Below are positions 1-6,922 of a DNA stretch of 12,306 bases, in pieces. Under the pieces are notes generated by a model. The model saw only the letters and a program-made list of their open reading frames with translations. It was not told where the DNA came from and made no database searches. The DNA is from Deltaproteobacteria bacterium (GTDB lineage: Bacteria; Desulfobacterota; Desulfomonilia; UBA1062): the NCBI GenBank assembly GCA_023230665.1, contig JALNWY010000081.1:1-12306 (forward strand), written 5' to 3'. Both the position numbers and the translations under genes were made by a program. Position 1 is the first letter of the stretch, and each line of letters starts with the position of its first letter.

Positions 1-24
1 AAATTACGATAAGAAATCAACCAA

Positions 25-110
25 GGGGAAGGGGAAGGGGGCATTTTACCCCTGCGGGCGGGGATATATGCCCCCTCTTGCAAGGAGAAAGGGTGACAAC
101 CCTCAAAGAG
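25..110 (+). promoter_or_regulatory. G-rich leader with two inverted repeats upstream of modA
   Basis: Three G-runs (25-28, 31-34, 37-41) separated by AA lead into an inverted repeat: GGGGGCAT at 37-44 pairs with ATGCCCCC at 68-75, with an inner CCCC (49-52)/GGGG (60-63) pairing. A second small hairpin, AGGGT-gaca-ACCCT, lies at 90-103 and is partly enclosed by CTCTTG (75-80) and CAAAGAG (104-110). The repeats are directly visible. Whether they form the terminator of an unseen upstream gene, a leader RNA of the mod operon, or a G-quadruplex is inference. I saw no clear ModE box or Moco-riboswitch consensus, and no convincing -35/-10 pair in the AT-rich stretch 150-180. Confidence 0.35.
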
Positions 111-194
111 ATATGTATTACAGCAACAAGAAGCTTGTCTGGAAGGACCAATTATAGTAACAATAACATAATAAATAGGTAAGGGGAGGATGTC

Positions 195-941
195 GTGAGG
201 ATAAAAACATGGGTGCTGATTGCGCTGATATTTCTCTGGGGTTTTCCCGTCGCTGCTTCCGAGGAGAAGCTCCTGGTTGCGGTGGCGGCGAACTTCATGG
301 TGCCCTTTGCCGAGATCGCAGCCGTATTTGAAAAGGAGAGCGGGTGGCGCATCGAGCCCGTGTTTTCCTCAACGGGCAAGCTCTATGCCCAGATCATCAA
401 CAATGCTCCCTACGACGTGTTCCTTGCCGCAGACGAGTACCGGCCCGGGCTGCTCTTCAAGGACGGCCTGTGCGAAGAGCCCTTTGTCTATGCCCGGGGA
501 GAGATCGTGCTCTTCTCAGAGCAGAGTGATTTCTGCGCCCGGTTTGCCGACTGGACCGAAGCAGTGCAGTCTGACGCGGTTAAGAAGATCGCCATCGCCA
601 ATCCCGAGACCGCCCCGTACGGCGCCGCCGCCGTGGCCGGCCTGAAAGATGCCGGCCTTTACGAAAGCCTTCAGGGCAAATATGTGTTTCCCCAGGATAT
701 CGGCCAGGCGTTTCAGTATGCCTCCACCGGTTCGGTCCAGGCCGGGTTCTGCGCCCTCTCGTCTGCCATGACCGATCAAGGAAAGAAGGGCTGCTACCTC
801 CCTGTGAAGCAGGCGCCCCCGGTCATCCAGGCCGCCTGCGTCCTCAAGAGAACGCAAAACCGCGAGGCCGCGCAGGGGCTCGCCACATTCCTTTCGACCC
901 AGGCCGGTATCAAGATCAAGGAAAAGTATGGATACCGGTAG
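195..941 (+). CDS. modA: ModA, molybdate/tungstate ABC transporter periplasmic binding protein
   Basis: This is the periplasmic solute-binding protein that captures molybdate (or tungstate) and delivers it to the ModBC transporter. It has 248 residues, the usual ModA length. Residues 1-22 form a signal peptide (basic RIK start, hydrophobic core, cleavage near AAS). The mature N-terminus contains the VAVAANF strand (28-34), then the family hallmark SSTGKLYAQI (58-67) and PYDVFLAAD (72-80), which line the oxyanion pocket; NPETAPYG and GSVQAGF follow later. The start is GTG at 195, chosen because AGGGGAGGA (182-190) lies just upstream and the ATG at 190 stops after one sense codon. It overlaps modB by 14 bases. 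The sequence alone does not separate molybdate from tungstate specificity. Confidence 0.93.
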   Translation: MRIKTWVLIALIFLWGFPVAASEEKLLVAVAANFMVPFAEIAAVFEKESGWRIEPVFSSTGKLYAQIINNAPYDVFLAADEYRPGLLFKDGLCEEPFVYARGEIVLFSEQSDFCARFADWTEAVQSDAVKKIAIANPETAPYGAAAVAGLKDAGLYESLQGKYVFPQDIGQAFQYASTGSVQAGFCALSSAMTDQGKKGCYLPVKQAPPVIQAACVLKRTQNREAAQGLATFLSTQAGIKIKEKYGYR

Positions 942-1611
942 CATTCCCGGTCCGTTATGGATCTCCTTCAAGCTCGCGGCAGCTACCACGATCGTGCTCC
1001 TTGCTGCCGGATCCTTTCTCGCCTATCTCCTGGTCTACCGGAAGGTGCCGGCCAGGGCCGTGGTGGAGTCGCTCATCAGCCTGCCCATCGTGCTCCCCCC
1101 CACGGTGCTGGGTTTTTACCTGCTGATCCTGATGGGACCGAAGGGGGCCTTCGGCAGGGCGTGGGAAGGGATTTTCGACTCCTCCCTCCTCTTTACCTTC
1201 ACCGGTATCGTGATCGCATCGGTTTTTTCCAGCCTGCCTTTTGCAGTCCAGCCGCTCAAGGCCGCTTTTGCCAAGATAGACAGGAGGATCCTCGAGAATG
1301 CCCATGTCCTGGGCTTATCGTCTCTTGCAACCTTTTTCCGTGTGGTCGTGCCCAATTCGGCTGCCGGCTTTGCAGCCGCCGCGATTCTCGTGTTCCTTCA
1401 TACCATGGGTGAATTCGGGGTGATTCTCATGGTGGGGGGCAGTATCCCGGGAGAGACGAAAGTCGCCTCCATCGCCATTTTCGAGGCTGTGGAATCGCTC
1501 AGATACCGGGATGCCTGGGTCCTTTCTCTGGTTCTGGCCCTGGTGAGCTTTTCGTTCCTGCTGGTGATCAACGCGTTGAACAAAGGGGAGTACGATGGCA
1601 TTAAGAGCTGA
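928..1611 (+). CDS. modB: ModB, molybdate ABC transporter permease
   Basis: This is the inner-membrane permease that forms the molybdate translocation path as a homodimer with ModC. It has 227 residues with about five hydrophobic segments (roughly 15-37, 49-69, 87-108, 142-165, 195-215). Motifs include SLPIVLPPTVLGFYLL (51-66), characteristic of ModB, and the cytoplasmic EAA-type coupling loop around ENAHVLGLSSLATFFRVVVP (123-142), followed by FLHTMGEFGVILMVGG. The ATG lies inside the end of modA and is preceded by AAGGAA at about 917-922. It also overlaps modC by 17 bases, so the three genes are expected to be co-transcribed and translationally coupled. Length and motifs are complete; nothing appears damaged. 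Confidence 0.94.
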   Translation: MDTGSIPGPLWISFKLAAATTIVLLAAGSFLAYLLVYRKVPARAVVESLISLPIVLPPTVLGFYLLILMGPKGAFGRAWEGIFDSSLLFTFTGIVIASVFSSLPFAVQPLKAAFAKIDRRILENAHVLGLSSLATFFRVVVPNSAAGFAAAAILVFLHTMGEFGVILMVGGSIPGETKVASIAIFEAVESLRYRDAWVLSLVLALVSFSFLLVINALNKGEYDGIKS

Positions 1612-2347
1612 GATCAGGAAAAAGCTGAACCACTTCACCCTGGACGTCTCACTCGCATGTGCGGGTGGAAGGATCCTCTCTCTCGTGGGGCCTTCAGGCT
1701 CGGGCAAGACCACTATCTTGAGGATCATTGCGGGTCTGGATGCGCCGGACAAAGGAACCATCACCTGCGGGGAGGAGAGCTGGGTGAACACCGGGACCGG
1801 CACATTCCTTCCGACGCAGAAGAGGCGCCTTGCCATGGTTTTTCAGGACTTTGCCCTGTTCCCTCACTTAAGCGTATTCAAAAACGTCTGCTTTGCCGCG
1901 CGGGACAGGTCCCTTGCCGAGACGCTCATGAAGCGATTCGGGATATGGCACCTGAAGGATACCAGACCGCAGTCCATCTCCGGGGGAGAGAGGCAGCGGA
2001 CCGCCATCTGTCAGGCCTTGGCGCGCGAGCCCAGGGTGCTCCTCATGGACGAGCCTTTTTCCGCCCTCGATCCAGTCACCCGCAGGAAGCTCCGCATGGC
2101 CGTGGCAGAGATGAAACGCGAGCTCGAGATTCCCATCATCCATGTCACGCACGACATCAGAGAGGCGCTCTTCCTGGGTGACGAGATCGTGCCTGTGGTC
2201 AGTGGAAAGATCTTTCATAAATGGCTCCTGCAGTTCATGCTCACGACACGGGGCGAAGGTCTGTGTCCTTCTGATCTCACTGCCCGTGAGGATCAAGAAG
2301 ATATCGAACTCGAGATCTATGATATGAGAAAGGAGTATAAGAGATGA
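1595..2347 (+). CDS. modC: ModC-type ABC transporter ATPase, short form without TOBE domain
   Basis: This is the ATP-binding subunit that powers molybdate import. All nucleotide-binding motifs are present: Walker A GPSGSGKTT (32-40), Q-loop glutamine 84 in VFQDFALFPH, signature ISGGERQR (128-135), Walker B VLLMDEP with catalytic Glu153, D-loop SALD (156-159) and switch His186 in HVTHD. The protein is only 250 residues; classical ModC (about 350) carries a C-terminal TOBE/Mop domain that binds molybdate, and that domain is absent. The last 45 residues are charged and show no Mop repeats. The start at 1595 has AAAGGGGAG just upstream and overlaps modB by 17 bases. The ATG of the next gene overlaps its stop codon (ATGA), implying coupling. 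Confidence 0.9.
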   Translation: MALRAEIRKKLNHFTLDVSLACAGGRILSLVGPSGSGKTTILRIIAGLDAPDKGTITCGEESWVNTGTGTFLPTQKRRLAMVFQDFALFPHLSVFKNVCFAARDRSLAETLMKRFGIWHLKDTRPQSISGGERQRTAICQALAREPRVLLMDEPFSALDPVTRRKLRMAVAEMKRELEIPIIHVTHDIREALFLGDEIVPVVSGKIFHKWLLQFMLTTRGEGLCPSDLTAREDQEDIELEIYDMRKEYKR

Positions 2348-2970
2348 ACATCGGGCCTTATTCGGTTGAAGACTATATGCATCTGGCCAAGTCGTTTCAC
2401 GGCAGCATAGCGCCCGGGATCATGATCGGCGGGCTCATGGTGGATCTCGCCAGGAGCGAGCTGCCCGACGGGGTGCTGTTCGACGCCATCAGCGAGACCA
2501 AAACCTGCCTTCCGGACGCGCTCCAGCTCCTCACTCCCTGCACCATCGGCAACGGCTGGCTCAAGGTCATGGACTTCGGCCGCTTTGCCCTGTGCCTGTA
2601 TGACAAGTATGAGGGCAAAGGGGTGAGGGTGTTTCTGGACCCGGAAAAACTGGAGTCCTGGCCGGAGATCAAGGCATGGTTCTTCAAGCTCAAGCCCAAA
2701 TCAGAGCAGGACCCGGATGCCCTCAGGGACCAGATCATCGAGGCGGGGCCGGATATCCTCACCGTGCAGCACATCACGGTTGATACGGCATGTCTTCAGA
2801 AGAAAGGCAAAGGCGCCATCGCTGTCTGCCCCTCATGCAAAGAGGCGTATCCCGCCAAGGACGGGCAGACATGCCTTGCCTGCCAGGGAAACAGTCCATA
2901 CAGACAGGAACCGCGGGATGCAGCCCCCGGCCTCCGGATTGTATCCACGACCAAAAACGACCGCGACTGA
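2344..2970 (+). CDS. FmdE-family protein (formylmethanofuran dehydrogenase subunit E-like), zinc-ribbon C-terminus
   Basis: This 208-residue protein matches the FmdE family: an N-terminal SFHGSIAPGIMIGG (17-30) with His19, then ETKTCLPDALQLLTPCTIGNG (51-71) with Cys55 and Cys66, and a C-terminal zinc-ribbon with CPSC (162-165) and CLAC (177-180). FmdE was named from methanogen molybdenum/tungsten formylmethanofuran dehydrogenases. In bacteria it occurs as a stand-alone protein, often near molybdenum genes, with no settled reaction. Its ATG overlaps the modC stop by 4 bases and has AAAGGAG upstream, so it is the fourth gene of the mod operon. I infer a role in handling Mo/W or a molybdopterin enzyme, not a catalytic step in methanogenesis. 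The last 25 residues beyond the ribbon are low-complexity and may be poorly conserved. Confidence 0.85.
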   Translation: MNIGPYSVEDYMHLAKSFHGSIAPGIMIGGLMVDLARSELPDGVLFDAISETKTCLPDALQLLTPCTIGNGWLKVMDFGRFALCLYDKYEGKGVRVFLDPEKLESWPEIKAWFFKLKPKSEQDPDALRDQIIEAGPDILTVQHITVDTACLQKKGKGAIAVCPSCKEAYPAKDGQTCLACQGNSPYRQEPRDAAPGLRIVSTTKNDRD

Positions 2971-3034
2971 AAAGGATGTGGCCGCGGTCATCGAGGCGCA
3001 GAAATACGGTGAAGCCCTCGACAGCATCCTTTGA
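2969..3034 (+). pseudogene. Short coding-like tail, possibly a gene-end remnant
   Basis: Immediately at the fmdE-like stop, the +2 frame reads EKDVAAVIEAQKYGEALDSIL and then stops. Nearly every third base is G or C, which is coding-like and unlike ordinary intergenic DNA. It weakly resembles the C-terminal helical region of glycyl-tRNA synthetase beta chain (Y-x-x-AL-x-x-L pattern), but 21 residues cannot settle that. It has no start codon or ribosome-binding site of its own, so it is at most a remnant. Confidence 0.22.
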
Positions 3035-3048
3035 GGCCGCGCTAGACA

Positions 3049-3210
3049 TTAGCTCTGCCCGGCCTTCGCCTTGCTGCCCGTAATGATCAGCACCCACACC
3101 TCGCTGTCCGAGGCAACCTCGTCTGGGTGTTCGGTCGATTTCGCCGAGCATGGCATAGCTCACCGCATTGTCCGCTGGGCGGTTCAGGGTCAGCACCGCA
3201 GCCTTTCTTC
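3049..3210 (-). pseudogene. Enoyl-CoA hydratase/isomerase (crotonase) remnant, frameshifted
   Basis: Read on the minus strand, the segment starts KAAVLTLNRPADNAVSYAML followed by GEIDR, which matches the N-terminal strand and NRP motif of crotonase-fold enoyl-CoA hydratases. After a frame change near 3130 it continues HPDEVASDSEVWVLIITGSK and then AKAGQS before a stop. The family pattern is LDEV-x-x-D-x-x-V-x-V-x-IITG-x-x-KAF-x-AG, so both parts align in order in one family. About 50 of about 260 residues survive, with a frameshift, the loss of the F before AG and no start codon. It is therefore a dead fragment. It begins right after the stop of the lipoprotein-sorting-type gene and may have arrived, or been truncated, by recombination. 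Confidence 0.6.
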
Positions 3211-3213
3211 GTT

Positions 3214-3987
3214 TTAAGGATTTTTCAAGTTTTTTAAGGAGAAGAAATCCTCGTCGACCTCCGCGCCGAACCGGATCGCCTCATAGGTGATCTCGGTAAA
3301 CGCTCCAGAGCCACCAGCCGGGGTGATGCGGATGGTCGAGGGCAACATGCAGGAGCCCAGTTCCCGGATGCCGGAATAGGTCATGGTCCGCACGAGGTCT
3401 GCCTTGTCTTCATAGAACTCGATCCTGAGCGGGATCAGATCGGATTGTCGAACCGTTGCGATCACCCTGCTCCATATCGCCTGGGCAGAGGGTTCGGGTG
3501 TAAGGGTGATCTCGATCACCCTGGTCCTTTGTCGAGTGCCTGTGAAGGTGATTTCCGCGAGATAATCCTCGGACAGCATATCTCCCCTGACAGCATCGCG
3601 GTTGGTGAGATGGCTCCCCATCCATGGCGCACCCGCCATGGAGAGCGGGAGCTTTATGACCCGGTCGACATCGGGCAGGTAGCTCCAGATGCTGTTTCCC
3701 AGCTTTACGATCGAGTGTCCCCGCTGTCCTGCCGGTTCCAGGGTCCTCACCAGGGTGTATTTTCTCCCCTTGCTCCATGCCTCAAGCATGGTCTCTCGTG
3801 TGGAAAGGCCGGTGGACACCTTCAATTTCATGACCGCATGGCTGGAGCTGCCCCGGTAGAGGTCGTCGATGCGGCGTACGATCTCTTGCGGAGATATATC
3901 CTGAGCGGACAGGGCCGCCCGGAAGGGGAGAACTGGTATGGAAAAGAAAAAGAGCAGCAGGCAGAGAGCATATCCCGCCCTGGTCAT
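3214..3987 (-). CDS. Secreted outer-membrane lipoprotein-sorting-type protein (LolA-like fold)
   Basis: This 257-residue protein belongs to the 'outer membrane lipoprotein-sorting protein' group related to LolA/LolB. It has a signal peptide (hydrophobic core about 7-22, cleavage likely after ALSA at 28), then ISPQEIVRRIDDLYRG. The core pattern is KGRKYTLVRTLEPAGQRGHS, then KLGNSIWSYLPDVDRVIKLP, then a DMLSEDY segment and a late VDEDFFSL. In the family this gives a periplasmic beta-sheet that binds lipid or hydrophobic ligands; cargo is unknown here. The start at 3987 is preferred over an in-frame ATG 30 bases upstream because GGAGGTGGT sits about 6 bases before it. It is monocistronic as far as visible, with no RND/MMPL transporter partner in the window. 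Confidence 0.82.
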   Translation of the reverse strand: MTRAGYALCLLLFFFSIPVLPFRAALSAQDISPQEIVRRIDDLYRGSSSHAVMKLKVSTGLSTRETMLEAWSKGRKYTLVRTLEPAGQRGHSIVKLGNSIWSYLPDVDRVIKLPLSMAGAPWMGSHLTNRDAVRGDMLSEDYLAEITFTGTRQRTRVIEITLTPEPSAQAIWSRVIATVRQSDLIPLRIEFYEDKADLVRTMTYSGIRELGSCMLPSTIRITPAGGSGAFTEITYEAIRFGAEVDEDFFSLKNLKNP

Positions 3988-4362
3988 GACACCACCTCCA
4001 TGCTTCACAATGAACAAAAGTGCGGGCGCAGGCCTGAACGCACCTCCCGCAAAGGGCCTTAAGTGAAAAAAGAAACGTTCTCAAGGAATATAATAGACAG
4101 ATGAGGCTGCATCACAAGCAGTGCCCGAGCAGGCCGGAGACCGGCCTTGCTTTCCGGCGGGAAAGGGGCATCCTCGCTTCCGTGCCCTGCGTGTGAGAAC
4201 GACCCCCTGCAGGACCTGCGAAAAACAGTGCCCAGCTCCCCCGAACCTGGCCCGGTGCAGATGCCGGAGCCCGGAATCGCGGACGTGCCCGCCTCATCCG
4301 CAGCCGGGCATGGACTGCCCAAAAAAGGTCGCGGGAAAACTTGAGCGGGCAAAGGGAAGGCG
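3988..4362. other. Gene-poor gap between aspartate kinase and the LolA-like gene
   Basis: No convincing gene lies in this 375-base stretch. Open frames on both strands read as Pro/Arg/Ser/Cys-rich strings without family motifs or ribosome-binding sites. It contains a short perfect hairpin AGGCCGG-aga-CCGGCCT at 4131-4147 and, next to it, a promoter-like pair for the minus-strand gene. The hairpin has no T-run on either side, so a terminator role for the aspartate kinase transcript is only possible. Confidence 0.5.
4090..4117 (-). promoter_or_regulatory. Putative sigma-70-type promoter for the LolA-like gene
   Basis: On the minus strand TTGTGA (4112-4117) and TATTAT (4090-4095) are separated by 16 bases. 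They match 4/6 and 5/6 of the -35 and -10 consensus and would give a leader of about 95 bases before the start at 3987. This is consensus matching by eye only. Confidence 0.38.
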
Positions 4363-5721
4363 TCATTTCAGGAGTGATCGGTAGAGCGCTGTGAGCCCCG
4401 CGTCTGCGTGCTTCTGGAAGATGCCGAAATGGAAGCTCAACTGAGACGGACCCTGGTCTACGATCTCGATGTTGATATTTTCCTGGTAGAGCGCGGCCGA
4501 GGCTCTGGCGAGAACCCCGGGCGTGTTCTTCATGCCGATACCCACGGGCGAGAGCAGGCACAGATCGTAGCGGATATCCAGAAAGTCCGGCGAAAGTCTC
4601 TTGACGATCGTCTCCTTGAGATCATCAGCCTTGTCCATGAGATCGTGCTGATCAACGATCACCGCGATATCATCCTTGTCGGAAGGGTAGTGGTGCGTAT
4701 TGATGCCGAAATCTTTGAAGATATCGAGCAGTTCCTTGGTAAAGCCGATGGTCTCGCCGATCATGTCCTTTTCGATATAGACGTAGGCAATGCCGTCCAT
4801 ACGGGCGATGCCCACCGCTGTTTCGCCCGGGGTGCGCGAGCTCACGATCCTGGTGCCCGGGGCAGTGGGGTTGTTGGTGTTGCGGATGTTGATGGGGATG
4901 CTCTTGTTCTTGCAGCTCACCATGGCATCGAAATGAAAGACATTGAACCCCCCCGACGAAAGCAGCCTGATCTCTTTATAAGTCAGTTCCGGGATCACGG
5001 AGGCCCCGGAGATGATCCGGGGATCGACTTGGTAGACCCCGTCGGTGTCGGTCCAGTTTTCATAGCACGAGGCGTCCACGGCATAGGCCACCTCGCCGCC
5101 GGTGAGGTCCGACCCCCCCCGGGAGAGCACCGCGATGTCTCCTTTCAGGGTAATGCCGTAGTAGCCGGGGATGATGGAGACCGGCCCGTCCTTCAGGCTC
5201 TCCCGTATGCCGGAATGAGCGGCTGGAAGCACCTTTGCGTTGCCGAACCGGTCGGAAACGAGAAAGCCCATGTCCTCGGGCAGCACGAGCTTTGCGTCCA
5301 TGCCCTTGCTCTGGAAGTAGCGGGCAATGACCTTGGCGTTGTAGTGCTCGCCGCGGGAGGCAAAGAAATCGATCCTCTTTTTGTTGGAGATGTGCGATGT
5401 GAGGTCTGACTCGAGGTCATCCAGGATATCATCACCCCTGATGCCGAGCTCGGCAACGAGGGATCTGAACTTGGCCAGCACCCGGTCGAAGCTCTCACGT
5501 TCCGTTATGCTCTTTCCCCGCGACCGGAAATGATGCCCGTGAGTGGCGACATTGAAGAGGTGATCAGTGATCTTTTCCGGTTCGCTTCCATCCTTGCCGG
5601 GCGCCGAAACCACAACGAACCGGCGGTTATCGTCGGCGCACACGATCCGGCGGACCTTTTCGATCTGGCCGGCATTGGAAACAGAGCTTCCCCCGAACTT
5701 GCATACGATGTTTGTACCCAT
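4363..5721 (-). CDS. Aspartate kinase (monofunctional, with C-terminal ACT domains)
   Basis: It phosphorylates aspartate to 4-phospho-aspartate, the first step to lysine, threonine, methionine and diaminopimelate. It has 452 residues. Motifs: KFGGSS (8-13), VVVSAPGKDG (37-45), SRGE (122-125) with NAK (128-130), SRGGSDLTGGE (200-210) and NWTDTDGVYQVDPRI (222-236), which together form the amino-acid kinase active site. NIRNTNNPTAPGT (278-290) and the ACT regulatory region (about 310-452, including MKNTPGVLARASAAL) follow. The wording, for example GGFNVFHFDA instead of FGAKVLHPRT, resembles the Bacillus YclM-type enzymes more than the LysC/ThrA types, so the inhibitor (lysine, threonine or both) cannot be told. 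The ATG at 5721 has AGGAGG 8 bases upstream. No other aspartate-family gene is nearby. Confidence 0.92.
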   Translation of the reverse strand: MGTNIVCKFGGSSVSNAGQIEKVRRIVCADDNRRFVVVSAPGKDGSEPEKITDHLFNVATHGHHFRSRGKSITERESFDRVLAKFRSLVAELGIRGDDILDDLESDLTSHISNKKRIDFFASRGEHYNAKVIARYFQSKGMDAKLVLPEDMGFLVSDRFGNAKVLPAAHSGIRESLKDGPVSIIPGYYGITLKGDIAVLSRGGSDLTGGEVAYAVDASCYENWTDTDGVYQVDPRIISGASVIPELTYKEIRLLSSGGFNVFHFDAMVSCKNKSIPINIRNTNNPTAPGTRIVSSRTPGETAVGIARMDGIAYVYIEKDMIGETIGFTKELLDIFKDFGINTHHYPSDKDDIAVIVDQHDLMDKADDLKETIVKRLSPDFLDIRYDLCLLSPVGIGMKNTPGVLARASAALYQENINIEIVDQGPSQLSFHFGIFQKHADAGLTALYRSLLK

Positions 5722-5833
5722 GGATCCCGCCTCCTATCATGCTGAAGGTCTTCCCTGTCTTGTGAAACCCACACTCTTCTATCCCAACTTTCGGCCCAGG
5801 GGAAGAGGCAATCAGAGGCCGGGTTTCCGAAGG

Positions 5834-5860
5834 TTGCATTGCCTGCTCCGGGGATATAAT
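5834..5860 (+). promoter_or_regulatory. Putative promoter for mscS-type gene
   Basis: A perfect -10 TATAAT at 5855-5860 lies 59 bases before the chosen start at 5920. The best -35 is TTGCAT (5834-5839) at a short 15-base spacing; AGGTTG (5831-5836) at 18 is the alternative. The -10 is strong and the -35 is weak. Confidence 0.45.
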
Positions 5861-5919
5861 ATAGCCGGGAAACAGAGATGCTGGAACCTTGAGAAATGCA
5901 TGGTCGGAGGGATGTGAAT

Positions 5920-6855
5920 ATGTTTGATCAGGTCGTGAACTTTGTCAGCACGGTGAACTGGGGCGGGCTGGGCCTTCCCGCCTTCCGCATCCTGCTCGTG
6001 CTCGCCATAGCACTGGTGGTCTCCAAGGTGCTGAATCGATCCATGAATATCCTCAGGCAAAGGCTCGTGAGCGCCGGTTTGTCCAAAGGGGGTACGGCCA
6101 CCGAGACCGCAAAGCGCACCGACACTATCATCAGGCTCGTCAGGCAGGCCTCGTATATTGTCCTGTGGGTCATGGTGGCCCTGGTTCTGCTCAAGGAGGC
6201 AGGGGTAGAGATCGCCCCCATTCTCGCAGGTGCGGGCATCGTGGGCCTGGCTGTGGGATTCGGGGCCCAGAACCTGGTGAGGGACGTAATATCAGGCTTC
6301 TTCTTCATTCTGGAGGACCAGATCCGGGTGGGTGATGTAGCGGTGGTGAACGGCACCGGAGGGCTGGTGGAGGAGATGAACTTGCGGACCATTATCCTGC
6401 GCGACGTCTCCGGGGTGGTTCATATCTTCCCCAATGGGACCGTGACCACGCTCAGCAACATGACCAAGGACTGGTCGGCCTACCTGTTCGATCTCAGAGT
6501 TGCCTACAAGGAAGACACGGACAAGGTGGTGCGGATCATCGAGCAGGTTGGGCATGAGATGATCCAGGACACGATGTTCGGCCCCCTCATGCTCGAGGTC
6601 CCGGAAATCTTCGGGGTAAACCAGTTTACGGAGTCTGCTGTGGTGATCCGGGGGCGCATCAAGACCAGGCCGATCAAGCAGTGGGTCGTGGGCCGCGAGT
6701 TCAACCGCAGGATCAAGTATGCCTTTGATGTCGCGGGGATAGAGATTCCCTTCCCTCACCAGAGGGTTTACTTCGGTGATGCGGGCAAGCCCTTTGATGT
6801 GAGGATCGCTGAGGCAAATCAGGGGGCTGTTGTGGAGAAGAGCCGGAAGGAGTAA
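5920..6855 (+). CDS. mscS: MscS-family small-conductance mechanosensitive channel
   Basis: This is an inner-membrane channel that opens on membrane tension to release solutes during hypo-osmotic shock. It has 311 residues, close to E. coli MscS (286). Three membrane segments are visible: about 20-37, 78-92 and the pore helix region 99-130. The pore segment AGAGIVGLAVGFGAQNLVRD (103-122) has the alternating Gly/Ala pattern of TM3, followed by the MscS beta domain ISGFFFILEDQIRVGD, then LRTIILRDVSGVVHIFPNG and a cytoplasmic alpha/beta domain. The start at 5920 is chosen over an ATG at 5896 because GGAGGG (5906-5911) is 8 bases upstream of it. It ends just before a strong inverted repeat. It appears intact and independently transcribed. 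Confidence 0.9.
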   Translation: MFDQVVNFVSTVNWGGLGLPAFRILLVLAIALVVSKVLNRSMNILRQRLVSAGLSKGGTATETAKRTDTIIRLVRQASYIVLWVMVALVLLKEAGVEIAPILAGAGIVGLAVGFGAQNLVRDVISGFFFILEDQIRVGDVAVVNGTGGLVEEMNLRTIILRDVSGVVHIFPNGTVTTLSNMTKDWSAYLFDLRVAYKEDTDKVVRIIEQVGHEMIQDTMFGPLMLEVPEIFGVNQFTESAVVIRGRIKTRPIKQWVVGREFNRRIKYAFDVAGIEIPFPHQRVYFGDAGKPFDVRIAEANQGAVVEKSRKE

Positions 6856-6873
6856 GAGAGAGCGCTCGGCCGG

Positions 6874-6920
6874 GCAGGCGCGGAGCCGCGACCCCTCGAA
6901 GAGGCCGGCTCCGCGCCTGC
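6874..6920. terminator. Perfect 15-bp inverted repeat between convergent genes
   Basis: GCAGGCGCGGAGCCG (6874-6888) is exactly complementary to CGGCTCCGCGCCTGC (6906-6920), with a 17-base loop. It starts 18 bases after the mscS stop and ends 2 bases from the stop of the convergent SHOCT gene, so it can serve both transcripts. No T-run follows on either strand, so it may act as a transcription block or mRNA end-stabiliser, not a classic intrinsic terminator. Confidence 0.6.
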
Positions 6921-6922
6921 GG

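Noticed and set aside
37..75. Moco riboswitch upstream of modA
   Set aside because: Hairpins are present but none of the conserved Moco-motif bases or multi-stem layout could be identified.
2774..3196. 140-codon minus-strand open frame beginning with the crotonase motif
   Set aside because: Only the first ~23 codons resemble crotonase; the rest runs out of frame and antisense through the fmdE-like gene, so it is treated as a relic, not a gene.
4121..4384. Cys-rich plus-strand open frame in the gap before aspartate kinase
   Set aside because: CxxC spacing is irregular, it has no ribosome-binding site, it reads Pro/Arg-rich and it runs into the end of the convergent gene.
4408..5409. Long plus-strand open frame of over 300 codons
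   Set aside because: It is antisense to aspartate kinase, whose motifs are complete in the other frame; its own translation shows no family motif and is an effect of high GC.
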